Both the position numbers and the translations under genes were made by a program. This document shows, piece after piece, positions 18,425 through 28,321 of a stretch of 51,910 bases of DNA. The notes beneath the pieces were generated by a model that did no database searches, was not told the DNA's origin, and saw only the letters and a program-made list of their open reading frames with translations. Position 1 is the first letter of the stretch. Every line of letters starts with the position of its first letter. Origin of the DNA: Terriglobia bacterium (GTDB lineage Bacteria; Acidobacteriota; Terriglobia; Acidiferrales; UBA7541); contig JAIQEW010000019.1 of assembly GCA_020073605.1 (NCBI GenBank), positions 1 to 51,910 on the forward strand. The letters are read 5' to 3'.

Positions 18425-19618
18425 TTAACGCGCCGGGACAGCGGCTGCTGACTGCTGATCGCGCGGCGAGAGCGCACGGATTCGCTCGACGACGCCGGGG
18501 ATCACGGCAAGCGCCTGGTCGATATCGGCGGCGGTAGTCGGCCGGCCGAGACTGAAGCGGAGGCTCGAGCGCGCGTCGTCGTGCGAAAGCCCGGCGGCCA
18601 ACAGAACGTGCGAAGGCTCGGTCGAACCCGAGGAGCACGCAGCGCCCGTCGAGCAAGCAATTCCCTGTAGATCGAGCGCGATAAGAAGTGCTTCGCCGCC
18701 TGCACCGGGAAAGCTCATGTTCGTCGTATTCGGGACGCGGCGCGCGCGGTCGCCGTTCACCTGCGCGGACGGAATCCTTTCGAGCAACGACGATTCCAGC
18801 CGATCCCGGAGCGCGCGAATGCGAGGCGCATCTTCGGGCAGAAGTTTGCGCGCGAGTTCGGCGGCCTTGCCGAGACCGACGATTCCCGGAACATTCTCGG
18901 TGCCCGGACGGCGATCACGCTCCGCGTGGCCGCCAAAAAACCGCGGCGCCACTTTCGTGCCCGTGCGAACGTAGAGCGCGCCCACTCCCTTGGGACCGCA
19001 AAACTTGTGAGCGGAAATTGAGAGGAGATTGACGCCGAGAACATTCACATCCAGCGGAACTTTTCCTGCGGACTGGACCGCGTCGGAATGGAAGCAGACG
19101 CCGGCTTCGGCGGCGATGCGCGCGATTTCTTCGATGGGCTGGATCGTGCCGAGCTCGTTATTCGCGTGCATCACGCTGATGAGGACTGTTTCGGGGCGCA
19201 GCGCGCGACGAATTTCCTCGGGATCGACGACGCCCTGAGACCCCGCCGCGCGGCTTACGGGCACGACGGTGACGTCGATTCCCTGCCGAACAAGCTCATC
19301 GCAACTGTGCAGAATGGCGTGGTGCTCGATGGCCGTGGTGATGACGTGCTTTCGCTGCTTCGACGAGGCCGCGACGGCGCCGAACAGAGCGAGATTGTCG
19401 GCCTCCGTGCCGCCGCTCGTGAAAACGATCTCGCTCGACTTCGCGCCGATCAGAGCGGCGACGGATTCGCGCGCGGCGTCAACCGCAGCGCGGGCGCGCT
19501 GCCCGGGCGTGTGGACCGAGCCCGCGTTGCCGAAGTTCTCGCCGAGAAACGGCAGCATCGCCTCGAGGACTGCGGGGTCCACGGGAGTCGTCGCGTTGTA
19601 GTCAAGATAGACGCGCAT
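18425..19618 (-). CDS. iscS: Cysteine desulfurase (IscS/NifS family)
   Basis: 397 residues from the ATG at 19616-19618, preferred because AAGGA precedes it and because upstream alternatives (19651, 19684) fall inside a repeat-rich control region. The PLP enzyme releases sulfur from cysteine. Motifs: [11 protein letters not shown] at the start, [30 protein letters not shown], the PLP-binding Lys in [17 protein letters not shown], and the active-site Cys loop [18 protein letters not shown]. No iscU, iscA or iscR is next to it; mnmA is, so tRNA thiolation is its likely main customer, though Fe-S supply is possible. Confidence 0.94.
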   Translation of the reverse strand: MRVYLDYNATTPVDPAVLEAMLPFLGENFGNAGSVHTPGQRARAAVDAARESVAALIGAKSSEIVFTSGGTEADNLALFGAVAASSKQRKHVITTAIEHHAILHSCDELVRQGIDVTVVPVSRAAGSQGVVDPEEIRRALRPETVLISVMHANNELGTIQPIEEIARIAAEAGVCFHSDAVQSAGKVPLDVNVLGVNLLSISAHKFCGPKGVGALYVRTGTKVAPRFFGGHAERDRRPGTENVPGIVGLGKAAELARKLLPEDAPRIRALRDRLESSLLERIPSAQVNGDRARRVPNTTNMSFPGAGGEALLIALDLQGIACSTGAACSSGSTEPSHVLLAAGLSHDDARSSLRFSLGRPTTAADIDQALAVIPGVVERIRALSPRDQQSAAAVPAR

Positions 19619-19661
19619 CGCCGTTTCCTTCGAGATTTGGACGTCCTGCATCCTTGAAAAA

Positions 19662-19737
19662 GTGTGACACCCTGAGTGTGTCACGATCCTTTCTTTTCAA
19701 CACGTTACACCGAACATTGCTCGGCAGGGTGTGACAC
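19662..19737. promoter_or_regulatory. Cluster of GTGTGACAC-like elements upstream of iscS, candidate operator
   Basis: The 330-bp gap between iscS and the first kinase gene contains GTGTGACAC at 19662-19670 and 19729-19737 and, inverted, GTGTGTCAC at 19676-19684; CACGTTACAC (19701-19710) is a degenerate relative. GTGACAC and GTGTCAC at 19664-19684 form a perfect 7-bp inverted repeat with a 7-nt loop. The outer copies, in their AGTGTGACACCCTG / AGTGTCACACCCTG context, are also nearly inverted to each other across about 60 bp. Such spacing suggests a dimeric repressor or activator site for iscS-mnmA. The rest of the gap shows no gene. Confidence 0.5.
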
Positions 19738-19948
19738 TTTGGTTGCGCACAAACTGCCGTGTCCAGCGGAGGAAACCATCTCCAGCGCCATGCGCCGCGG
19801 CTCGCAATGCGATCCGTCACCATAGTCGATCCGGCCAAAATTCGACCGCAATTAGGCTAACAGGATGACAAGAGAATGCAAGCGCGAGCTTGTGTGGACT
19901 TTGGGTGACGAAGATTTCAAGTGTCTCGTGTAAGATAGCGCGCACTGT

Positions 19949-22699
19949 ATGCCGCTAGCTACCGGTTCCCGGCTGGGCTCCTACGAGATCCTCGCGCCGA
20001 TTGGTGCGGGTGGAATGGGCGAGGTGTACCGCGCCCGCGATGCAAAGCTGAGCCGCGACGTGGCGCTGAAAGTCCTCCCGGATGCGTTCGCGCGAGATGC
20101 CGAGAGGATGTCGCGGTTCCAGCGCGAAGCGAAAGTTCTCGCTTCGCTCAACCACCCCAACATCGCCACAATTCACGGACTCGAAGATTCCGGCAAAACT
20201 CACGCGCTCGTCATGGAGCTGGTCGAAGGGCCCACGCTCGCAGACCGCATTCGCACCGGGCCGATTGCGATCGATGAAGCGCTGCGCATCGCCAAGCAGA
20301 TGTGCGATGCGCTGGAATACGCGCACGAGCGCGGGATCGTGCATCGCGACCTAAAGCCTGCGAACGTGAAAGTGACGAACGACGACGCCGTGAAGGTTCT
20401 GGATTTCGGCCTCGCCAAGGCCTTGGAAGGCGACGCGGCGTCCATCGATATCGCCAATTCGCCGACGATGAGCCGAATGGCGACGCAGGCCGGCGTGCTG
20501 CTGGGGACTGCGGCGTATATGTCGCCGGAGCAGGCGAAGGGCAAAGCGGTGGATCGCCGCGCTGACATCTGGGCATTCGGCTGCGTCCTGTACGAAATGC
20601 TGACGGGCAAGATGGCATTTCAGGGCGAGACGGTAACGGACACGCTGGCAGCGGTGATCCGCGCCGAGCCGGACTGGTCGCAGCTTCCGGCGGCAACGCC
20701 GATCCGGGTTCGCGTTCTCCTGCAACGCTGCTTGCAGAAGGACCCCAAGCAGCGGTTGCGGGACATTGGCGACGCCCGCATCTCACTCGAAGAAGTTCTC
20801 TCCGGCCCGGCGGAAGGCGCGCCCTCGGTTAGCGCTGCGGTACCAATGTGGCGCCGAGTACTTCCGTGGGCGGTTGCCGCTTTGGTGCTCGTGGCGCTGG
20901 CAGCGCTGGCTTTCGTTCACTTCCGCGAGAAGCCTGCCACTCTTGCCGAGCCGGTTCACTTTCAGATCCCGCTGCTTACAAACGTGGGCCTAACTCCCGT
21001 GGTCGAACTTTCACCCGACGGCCGCTTTGTGGCGTTTGCTGGCATCGGCTCCGATGGAGTGTCGCGGCTCTGGCTTCGCCCGTTGGCTTCGCTCGAAGTG
21101 CGACCGCTGCTCGGCACAGAAGGGATTGCGGTTGAGCCCTTTTTCTGGTCGTCCGATAGCCGCTTTGTCGTATTCCGGTCGGTTCAGGTTGCCGGCACGG
21201 GCGGCGCCGGTAAACTTAGAAGGATCGCAGTCTCCGGCGGACCTGCGGAATCGCTTTCCGACGTGACCACAGGGCTCGCGGGAGGCACGTCGAACCGCGA
21301 TGGCGTGATCGTCTTCGGACAGTCGCCCGGGGGGCTGATGCGCATTGCCGCAGGGGGTGGGCCCGCCACGCCTCTCACAAGCGCCACGGGAGGAGCAGAG
21401 AGCGATGTATTCCCGCAGTTCCTTCCCGATGGAAAGCATCTCATTTACACTCGGTTTGTGGGCGGCCGGGGGGAGGACGCCGGCGTTTACGTCGCCTCGC
21501 TGGATGCCAAGCCCGAGGAGCAGACCTCGAAGCGCTTGTTAAAGGACATTTCCAGGGCCGTGTTTGTGCCCGCTTCCGATGGAGGATCAGGATATTTGCT
21601 GTTCGGCCGCAGTGGGGCGCTGGTGGCGCAGCCGTTCGACGCCGGCCGGACGGAGCCATCGGGCGAGGCTGTCATTTTGGCTGAGGGGATAACAAGCATT
21701 TTGGGCAACTTCTCCGTCTATTTCTCGTCTTCCGATAATGGCGTCCTGGCGTACATGAGCACGGGCGCGAACTCTCAGCTCAATCAGCTCACCTGGTATG
21801 ACCGGCAAGGAAAAGTGCAGGGCGCGGTGAGAGAGCCCGGTGTGGAAACCGCGGTGAATCCGTCACCCGACGGGAAAAAGGCCTTCGTATTCGACACCAA
21901 CAGCCAGGGTACGGGTGGTCTGTGGCTGCTCGATTTTGCGCGGGGCACGAAGGCGCGCTTCACCTTCGATTTGTCAGGCACGGCGGGCGACGCGGTTTGG
22001 TCCCCGGACGGCAACCGCATCATCTTCGTTTCCTCCCGCGACGGAGCCTTCACCTCGATTTACGAGAAGCCCGCCAGCGGAGCCACGGACGAGGTTCTGT
22101 TGCTGAACTCCGCCGATGAAAAGCACCCCCGCAGTTGGTCGCGCGATGGGCGCTTCCTGTTCTACGACGAATTTGACGCCAAGACAGGTAAGTTGCGCAT
22201 ACGCGTCCTCCCTCTGGAGGGTGATAAGAAACCGCTGCCCGTGCAGCCGGTGTCTTTCAACGAGGGTAGCGCTCAGATTTCTCCCGACGGGCACTGGCTG
22301 GCCTATGCGTCCGACGAGACGGGGCGCTCGGAACTGTATGTCCGGGCGTTTTCTCCGGACTCCGCCGCAAGTGGTTCCGCTGCAGGAGGCAAATGGCTCA
22401 TCTCCAACGGCGGCGGCACCGATGCGCGGTGGCGGGCGGACGGGAAGGAACTGTTCTACCTCACTTCCGACGGCAAGGTGATGGCGGTGGAACTCAGCAC
22501 CAGTCCCGTGTTCCAGGCGGGAGTGCCCAAAGTTCTTTTTCAGGGGCCGCCTCTGCTCTTTCCGTTCGAAGCTTCCATGCCATCTCAATGGGGAGTCACT
22601 CCGGATGGCAAGCGTTTTCTCTTTGCCGTGCCCGTAACGTCAAATACGCGGGCGCCGCTCACTGTCGTATTGAACTGGCAGGCGGCATTGAAGAAATGA
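19949..22699 (+). CDS. Transmembrane Ser/Thr kinase with C-terminal beta-propeller, copy 1
   Basis: 916 residues. The N-terminal cytoplasmic kinase domain is complete: Gly loop GAGGMGEV 19-26, Lys41 (VALK), Glu60 in helix C, HRDLKPAN with Asp134, DFG 152-154, SPE 192-194. A membrane span lies at about 303-325, after which about 590 residues form PD40/TolB-like propeller blades (LSPDGRFVAFAG, WSSDSRFVVFRS, WSPDGNRIIFVSS, ISPDGHWLAYASDE). The propeller should be periplasmic and act as sensor or docking surface. This is the acidobacterial PASTA-less PknB-like type. It is first of three tandem copies and its propeller is the most divergent. The stop overlaps a vestigial start (see 22696-22725). 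Confidence 0.93.
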   Translation: MPLATGSRLGSYEILAPIGAGGMGEVYRARDAKLSRDVALKVLPDAFARDAERMSRFQREAKVLASLNHPNIATIHGLEDSGKTHALVMELVEGPTLADRIRTGPIAIDEALRIAKQMCDALEYAHERGIVHRDLKPANVKVTNDDAVKVLDFGLAKALEGDAASIDIANSPTMSRMATQAGVLLGTAAYMSPEQAKGKAVDRRADIWAFGCVLYEMLTGKMAFQGETVTDTLAAVIRAEPDWSQLPAATPIRVRVLLQRCLQKDPKQRLRDIGDARISLEEVLSGPAEGAPSVSAAVPMWRRVLPWAVAALVLVALAALAFVHFREKPATLAEPVHFQIPLLTNVGLTPVVELSPDGRFVAFAGIGSDGVSRLWLRPLASLEVRPLLGTEGIAVEPFFWSSDSRFVVFRSVQVAGTGGAGKLRRIAVSGGPAESLSDVTTGLAGGTSNRDGVIVFGQSPGGLMRIAAGGGPATPLTSATGGAESDVFPQFLPDGKHLIYTRFVGGRGEDAGVYVASLDAKPEEQTSKRLLKDISRAVFVPASDGGSGYLLFGRSGALVAQPFDAGRTEPSGEAVILAEGITSILGNFSVYFSSSDNGVLAYMSTGANSQLNQLTWYDRQGKVQGAVREPGVETAVNPSPDGKKAFVFDTNSQGTGGLWLLDFARGTKARFTFDLSGTAGDAVWSPDGNRIIFVSSRDGAFTSIYEKPASGATDEVLLLNSADEKHPRSWSRDGRFLFYDEFDAKTGKLRIRVLPLEGDKKPLPVQPVSFNEGSAQISPDGHWLAYASDETGRSELYVRAFSPDSAASGSAAGGKWLISNGGGTDARWRADGKELFYLTSDGKVMAVELSTSPVFQAGVPKVLFQGPPLLFPFEASMPSQWGVTPDGKRFLFAVPVTSNTRAPLTVVLNWQAALKK

Positions 22700-22725
22700 C
22701 GATCGCGGCGGGGACAAAGCGATGA
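22696..22725 (+). other. Vestigial duplicated kinase start (scar between copies 1 and 2)
   Basis: Overlapping the stop of kinase copy 1, an ATG begins a ten-codon frame MTIAAGTKR followed by stop. Its first eight residues are identical to the start of kinase copy 3 (ATG at 25442), which overlaps the stop of copy 2 in the same ATGA arrangement. The frame here breaks right after ACAAAG, and copy 2 then starts anew at 22722 with MTLSAGTKLG. This reads as a remnant of a former ATGA-coupled kinase start left by tandem duplication or recombination. Confidence 0.7.
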
Positions 22726-25445
22726 CGCTGAGTGCTGGCACCAAACTCGGTTCTTACGAAATCACTGGCGCTATCGGCGCGGGAGGAATGGGCGAGGTGT
22801 ATCGCGCGCGGGATGCGAAGCTCGGGCGCGACGTGGCGCTGAAGTCCCTCCCGGAGAGATTCGCGCGCGATACCGAGCGCATGAGTCGGTTTCAGCGCGA
22901 GGCGAAAGTCCTCGCTTCGCTCAACCACCCCAACATTGCTTCGATTTATGGTCTGGAAGATTCCGGCCAAACGCACGCGCTCGTGATGGAGCTGGTCGAA
23001 GGGCCGACGTTGGCCGATCGCGTGAAGCAGGGCCCGATTCCTATCGGTGAGGCGCTGCGAATTGCGAAACAGATATGCGAGGCGCTGGAGTACGCGCACG
23101 AGCATGGGATCGTGCACCGCGATTTGAAACCAGCGAACGTGAAGGTCACCAACGACGACGCCGTGAAGGTGCTCGACTTCGGTCTTGCCAAGGCATTTGA
23201 AGGCGATGCGTCGTCCATCGACATCGCGAATTCTCCGACGATCAGCCGGATGGCGACGCAGGCGGGAGTGCTGCTGGGAACGGCGGCGTATATGTCGCCG
23301 GAGCAGGCGAAGGGCAAGGCGGTGGACCGCCGCGCGGACATCTGGGGATTTGGCTGCGTGCTGTACGAAATGCTGACGGGCAAGATGGCGTTTCAGGGCG
23401 AGACTGTAACGGACACGCTGGCAGCAGTGATCCGCGCCGAGCCTGATTGGTCGCAGCTTCCCGCGGCAACGCCGATCCGGGTTCGCGTGCTATTGCAGCG
23501 CTGCTTGCAGAAGGACACGAAACAACGTCTGCAAGCGATCGGCGACGCGCGCATTTCGCTCGAGGAAGTTCTCTCCGGCGCGCAGGATCCAACAGCGGCC
23601 GCACCGACCGGGCGCCCGGCCAAGCGGTGGCTGCTGTGGGTCGCGTGCGGGGCTGCGGGTGTCTTTGTCCTTGGTACGGCGTTGTTCGCGTTTCTCTATT
23701 TTCATCAGGAGCGGCACGCCGGCCAGGTCATGCGCTTTGAGATTCCTGTGCCTGAAAATATGAAATTGACTGGTGTCTTCAGCCTGTCACCGGACGGGCG
23801 GAAGTTGGTGTTCATCGCCAGCGGCACAGATGGCCTAGCCCGCCTGTGGGTTCGGTCCATCGAGGCACTCGACGCGCAGCCACTTGCCGGCACGGAAGGC
23901 GTCAGTGGCCCTCCCTTCTGGTCGCCCGATAGCCGCTTCGTTGCGTTTCCGAGTCAAGGCGTGCTGAAGAAGGTCGACATCACGGGCGGCCCTTCCGTGA
24001 CAATCTGCAATGCCCCGGCGTTCTTCGGAGGCACATGGAGCCGTGACGATGAGATCGTTTTCGGATCCATCATCGGCACCCGGAAGGTCGCCGCGTCCGG
24101 CGGAACCCCTCTGCCCGTTACCCAGGGTGGAGCGGACATCGGTCCCAACTTCTTGCCGGACGGGCATCACTTCGTCTATTGGCGGTCACTGACACAAGAC
24201 CCAAAAGGTCCGGGCATTTACGTCAATTCCGTGGATTCCAAGCCGGAGGATGGACCTGGAAAAAGGCTATTGTCGGACATTTCCGAGGTTGCCTACGCGC
24301 CGTCTCCCGGATCGAGCACCGGGCACCTGCTCTTTGTCCGTGGAGGTTCGGACGCGGGTTCATTCGGCACCTTAATGGCGCAACCCTTCGACCCCGTGCG
24401 ACTCGAATTCATCGGGGAAGCCGTTCCGCTTGCCGAAAAGGTTTCCAATCTCAGTTTTTCGGCCTCCGCCACCGATGTTCTGGTCTACTTGACGAGTTTC
24501 GTGCCTGTGGCGACGGGAGGAGCAAGGGGCAATGTCTACGGCCAACTAAGCTGGTTCGACCGAACAGGGAACATAGTTACCGCCTTTGGGGATGTGGGAG
24601 TTTACCGCAGTCTCGCAATGTCGCCTGATGGCCAGCGGGTGGCCTTTGAGCGGGTTGACTTGCAAAATGCGGGAAACAGGAATATCTGGCTCTATGAGTT
24701 CGCGCGCGGAGTGACGACTCGGTTCACCTTCGACCTGAGCTGGAACTCGAACCCGATATGGTCCCCGGACGGCGATCGCATCATGTTCCTTTCCAACAGA
24801 ACCGGGGTATTTGATCTCTACCAAAAGACGTCGAACCTGGCGGGCGAAGACCAAGTCTTGTTCAAGTCGAATGAATTCAAGAATCCCAGCAGTTGGTCGC
24901 CTGACGGCCGCTTTGTCTTGTATTACAACCCCGTTCCTCCGGCGCACGTCTGGCTGCTTCCCTTGGGTGGCGTGGCGGACCACAAGCCCATCGCGCTCGA
25001 ACACTCAGCGTTTAGTCAGGCGGCCGGCCGATTTTCACCGGACGGCCGCTGGATCGCCTATTCGTCCGATGAATCCGGCAAGGACCAAATCTACGTGCGG
25101 CCCTTTGATGCGTCTTCCCTGACCGAAAACTCTCCCACAACGGGGCTGCCAGTCGGCGGCAAGTGGATGGTCTCGAAAGAAGGCGGCACTACTCCTCTCT
25201 GGCGCCGCGACGGAAAGGAATTGTTCTACCTGTCTTTGGACGGACAGGCGATGGCCGTGGACGTAAGCACCGCCGGCGTATTTCAGGCAGGCATTCCCAA
25301 GACCCTGTTCAAGGTGCCCCGCGGCGTTCTGTTCTGGGACGTCTCCACCGATGGCAAGCGCTTCCTCATGCCTTCTCCCTCGGCCGCGAGCGCGCAGCCA
25401 CCGTTCACTGTCGTGCTGAATTGGGAGACTGGGTTGAAGAAATGA
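22722..25445 (+). CDS. Transmembrane Ser/Thr kinase with C-terminal beta-propeller, copy 2
   Basis: 907 residues. The kinase domain has the same landmarks at the same positions as copy 1 (GAGGMGEV, VALK Lys41, HRDLKPAN, DFG, SPE), except that the residue after Lys41 is Ser. A membrane span near 305-330 (LLWVACGAAGVFVLGTALFA) leads to a periplasmic propeller with LSPDGRKLVFIASG, WSPDSRFVAFPS, MSPDGQRVAFERV, WSPDGDRIMFLSN and FSPDGRWIAYSSDES. The propeller resembles that of copy 3 much more than copy 1 (shared FARGVTTRFTFD, LYQKTSNLAGED). No good Shine-Dalgarno is obvious before 22722; it is probably expressed by coupling from copy 1. Confidence 0.92.
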   Translation: MTLSAGTKLGSYEITGAIGAGGMGEVYRARDAKLGRDVALKSLPERFARDTERMSRFQREAKVLASLNHPNIASIYGLEDSGQTHALVMELVEGPTLADRVKQGPIPIGEALRIAKQICEALEYAHEHGIVHRDLKPANVKVTNDDAVKVLDFGLAKAFEGDASSIDIANSPTISRMATQAGVLLGTAAYMSPEQAKGKAVDRRADIWGFGCVLYEMLTGKMAFQGETVTDTLAAVIRAEPDWSQLPAATPIRVRVLLQRCLQKDTKQRLQAIGDARISLEEVLSGAQDPTAAAPTGRPAKRWLLWVACGAAGVFVLGTALFAFLYFHQERHAGQVMRFEIPVPENMKLTGVFSLSPDGRKLVFIASGTDGLARLWVRSIEALDAQPLAGTEGVSGPPFWSPDSRFVAFPSQGVLKKVDITGGPSVTICNAPAFFGGTWSRDDEIVFGSIIGTRKVAASGGTPLPVTQGGADIGPNFLPDGHHFVYWRSLTQDPKGPGIYVNSVDSKPEDGPGKRLLSDISEVAYAPSPGSSTGHLLFVRGGSDAGSFGTLMAQPFDPVRLEFIGEAVPLAEKVSNLSFSASATDVLVYLTSFVPVATGGARGNVYGQLSWFDRTGNIVTAFGDVGVYRSLAMSPDGQRVAFERVDLQNAGNRNIWLYEFARGVTTRFTFDLSWNSNPIWSPDGDRIMFLSNRTGVFDLYQKTSNLAGEDQVLFKSNEFKNPSSWSPDGRFVLYYNPVPPAHVWLLPLGGVADHKPIALEHSAFSQAAGRFSPDGRWIAYSSDESGKDQIYVRPFDASSLTENSPTTGLPVGGKWMVSKEGGTTPLWRRDGKELFYLSLDGQAMAVDVSTAGVFQAGIPKTLFKVPRGVLFWDVSTDGKRFLMPSPSAASAQPPFTVVLNWETGLKK

Positions 25446-28162
25446 CGATTGCAGCAGGGACAAAACTCGGGCCCTACGAGATTCTCGCGCCGATTGGCGC
25501 GGGTGGGATGGGAGAGGTGTATCGCGCGCGGGATGCGAAGCTCGGCCGCGATGTGGCGCTGAAGGTCCTGCCGGAGAGATTCGCGCGCGATACCGAGCGC
25601 ATGGCGCGGTTTGGCCGCGAAGCGAAAGTCCTGGCGTCCCTCAATCATCCCAACATCGCCACGATTCACGGACTCGAGGATTCCGGCCAGACGCACGCGC
25701 TGGTGATGGAGCTGGTCGAAGGGCCGACGCTTGCAGACCGCATTCGTTCCGGCCCCATTCCTATCGGTGAGGCGCTGCGAATTGCGAAGCAGATGTGCGA
25801 AGCGCTCGAATATGCGCACGAGCACGGGATCGTTCACCGCGATCTGAAACCGGCGAACGTGAAGGTGACGGCGGACGATGCGGTGAAGATTTTGGATTTT
25901 GGTCTTGCCAAGGCGTTCGAGGGCGATGCGTCGTCCATCGACATCGCGAATTCACCGACGATCAGCCGCATGGCGACACAAGCGGGGGTGCTGCTAGGCA
26001 CGGCAGCGTACATGTCGCCGGAGCAGGCCAAAGGCAAGGCCGTGGACCGGCGCGCGGACATCTGGGGATTCGGGTGCGTGCTGTACGAAATGCTGACGGG
26101 CAAGATGGCATTTCAGGGCGAGACGGTGACGGACACGCTCGCGGCCGTGATCAAAGAAGAGCCGGACTGGAAGCAGCTACCGGCAGGGACGCCCAATCAT
26201 GTTCGCGTGCTGCTCCAACGCTGCCTGCAAAAGGATCCGAGACAGCGTCTGCGCGACATCGGCGACGCGCGCATCTCGCTCGAGGAAGTTCTCTCCGGCG
26301 CGCAAGACCAGACGTCAGTCCCCTCAACCGCACGTTCAACGAGCCCGTGGCGGCTTTGGGTCGTCTCGGGCATTGCGGGCGTCCTTCTCGTGGCTACAGT
26401 TTTGTTGACATTTCTGTACTTTCACCAGAAGCCTGCCGCATCCCAGGCCGTACGCTTTGAAATTCCTGTGCCCGATAAATTTACGTTGAATGGCGATCTT
26501 GCGCTGTCTCCCGACGGTCGCCAACTGGCGTTCATAGGTACGGGCGCGGACGGCCAGAGCCGCCTGTGGGTTCGGCCTGTCGAAGCAATCGAGGCGAGGC
26601 CCCTCGAGGGTACCGAAGGCGCGGCTGGTTGGCCGATCTGGGCTCCGGATAGTCGCTTTATTGCGTTTGCTGCTCAAGGCAAGCTGAAGAAAGTCGAGTC
26701 TGGGGGTGGCCCTCCTGTGACACTCTGCGACGCCGCGTCCGTATTGGGAGGTGCGTGGAGCCGCGAGGATAAGATCGTTTACGGGTCTTTTGCCGGCCTC
26801 TTCCAAGTCTCCGCGGCCGGGGGCTCACCTTCGCCTCTTTCCACTGGCGGGGCTTCGGTCGCTCCCTCCTTCTTGCCGGACGGACGTCATTTCCTTTATG
26901 CGGGTGCTGGAAGCCAATCCGGGGGTCCTGGCATTTACCTTGGGTCGGTGGATACCAAGGAGCAGCCTTGGAAGAAATTGCTGGCGGACGCTTCCGCAGC
27001 TGTTTACGCGCAATCGTCAGACCCAGCCGTTGGGTACATGCTCTTTGTGCGCGGGGCCCCCGTAATTGGAGGACCTGGCATGTTGATGGCGCAGCCCTTC
27101 GACACCCGGCGCATGGAACTGACTGGTGAAGCCGTGCCCATTGCAGAGCAGATTTCGGGTCTGAGTTTTTCTGCTTCTGCCACGGATGCTCTCGTTTACG
27201 TGAGAGGTCCCCAAACAGGGATTGCAACGGGGGTCCGGGGCATTATCCAGGGCCAACTGACGTGGTTCGATCGGGAGGGGAAAGCCCTCGGAGCCATTGG
27301 CGATCCCGGGTTGTACCGCACTCTGGCACTCTCGCCCGATGGTAAGCATGTGGCATTCGACCGAGGCGATCCTCAAGGCGCGAGCACCAGGAATATGTGG
27401 CTCTATGAGTTCGCGCGCGGCGTGACGACGCGCTTTACATTCGATTCGGGCTGGGACCCGTATCCCGTCTGGTCTCCTGACGGCAGCCGCATCGCATTCG
27501 GTTCCAATAGAGGCGGGGGATTTGATCTGTACCAGAAGACTTCGAACCTAGCGGGCGAGGACGAGCTGCTGTACAAGTCGGGTGATGCCAAGGTGCCCAC
27601 GAGTTGGTCGCCTGACGGGCGCTTCTTGCTGTATTTCAACCCCGTTCCGCCCAGCCACCTTTGGGTGCTTCCCCTCGGCGGCGGCGATCGCAAGCCCATT
27701 CTGGTAGAACGGTCCGAGTTCAATGAGGCAGTCGGCCGCTTCTCTCCGGACGGGCGTTGGATCGCCTATTCGTCCGATGAATCCGGCAAGACCGAAATCT
27801 ATGTCCGGCCATTTGACGCCGCGTCCGCGACTGGAGCCTCCCCTGAGGGGGCCACGGCCGTCACCGGCAAGTGGATGGTGTCGAAAGATGGAGGGACGAA
27901 TCCCCTCTGGCGCCGCGACAGCAAGGAGCTGTTCTACATGTCTGCTGCGGGCGGGGCGGCGATGGCCGTGGATGTCAGCACGAGCGGCGTGTTTCAGGCA
28001 GGAGTTCCAAAGGTCATGTTCCACGTCCCGGCCGGCGTGCTCTTCTGGGATGTCTCCGCGGACGGCAAGCGGTTCCTCATGGCTGCCCCTTCCGCTACGA
28101 GCCCAGCCGCTCCGCCGAAGTTCACTGTGACTCTGAACTGGCAGTCGGCGCTGAAGAAGTGA
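25442..28162 (+). CDS. Transmembrane Ser/Thr kinase with C-terminal beta-propeller, copy 3
   Basis: 906 residues from the ATG at 25442, which overlaps the TGA of copy 2; the frame extends further upstream only within copy 2's coding sequence. The kinase domain is complete (GAGGMGEV, Lys41, HRDLKPAN, DFGLAKAFEG, SPEQAKGKAVDRRADIW). A membrane span near 306-328 (LWVVSGIAGVLLVATVLLTF) is followed by propeller blades LSPDGRQLAFIGTG, WAPDSRFIAFAA, LSPDGKHVAFDRG, WSPDGSRIAFGSN and FSPDGRWIAYSSDES. The three genes make one transcription unit, so three receptors sharing a catalytic domain but differing in their outer domain would be made together. Substrates are unknown. Confidence 0.92.
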   Translation: MTIAAGTKLGPYEILAPIGAGGMGEVYRARDAKLGRDVALKVLPERFARDTERMARFGREAKVLASLNHPNIATIHGLEDSGQTHALVMELVEGPTLADRIRSGPIPIGEALRIAKQMCEALEYAHEHGIVHRDLKPANVKVTADDAVKILDFGLAKAFEGDASSIDIANSPTISRMATQAGVLLGTAAYMSPEQAKGKAVDRRADIWGFGCVLYEMLTGKMAFQGETVTDTLAAVIKEEPDWKQLPAGTPNHVRVLLQRCLQKDPRQRLRDIGDARISLEEVLSGAQDQTSVPSTARSTSPWRLWVVSGIAGVLLVATVLLTFLYFHQKPAASQAVRFEIPVPDKFTLNGDLALSPDGRQLAFIGTGADGQSRLWVRPVEAIEARPLEGTEGAAGWPIWAPDSRFIAFAAQGKLKKVESGGGPPVTLCDAASVLGGAWSREDKIVYGSFAGLFQVSAAGGSPSPLSTGGASVAPSFLPDGRHFLYAGAGSQSGGPGIYLGSVDTKEQPWKKLLADASAAVYAQSSDPAVGYMLFVRGAPVIGGPGMLMAQPFDTRRMELTGEAVPIAEQISGLSFSASATDALVYVRGPQTGIATGVRGIIQGQLTWFDREGKALGAIGDPGLYRTLALSPDGKHVAFDRGDPQGASTRNMWLYEFARGVTTRFTFDSGWDPYPVWSPDGSRIAFGSNRGGGFDLYQKTSNLAGEDELLYKSGDAKVPTSWSPDGRFLLYFNPVPPSHLWVLPLGGGDRKPILVERSEFNEAVGRFSPDGRWIAYSSDESGKTEIYVRPFDAASATGASPEGATAVTGKWMVSKDGGTNPLWRRDSKELFYMSAAGGAAMAVDVSTSGVFQAGVPKVMFHVPAGVLFWDVSADGKRFLMAAPSATSPAAPPKFTVTLNWQSALKK

Positions 28163-28321
28163 ACGCGTCGCCTGAGTCTCGGAGAAGTTGCGGCTGCGCC
28201 GAACGTTTCTGACCGAAATACTTTCGTCTCCTGCGCGACTTCTCCCGGTTGACCTCATGCGGCTTGGACCCTGAAACATTTTGGCGCGCGATTGCGTACC
28301 ATCAGACAAGAGAGGTGGCCT

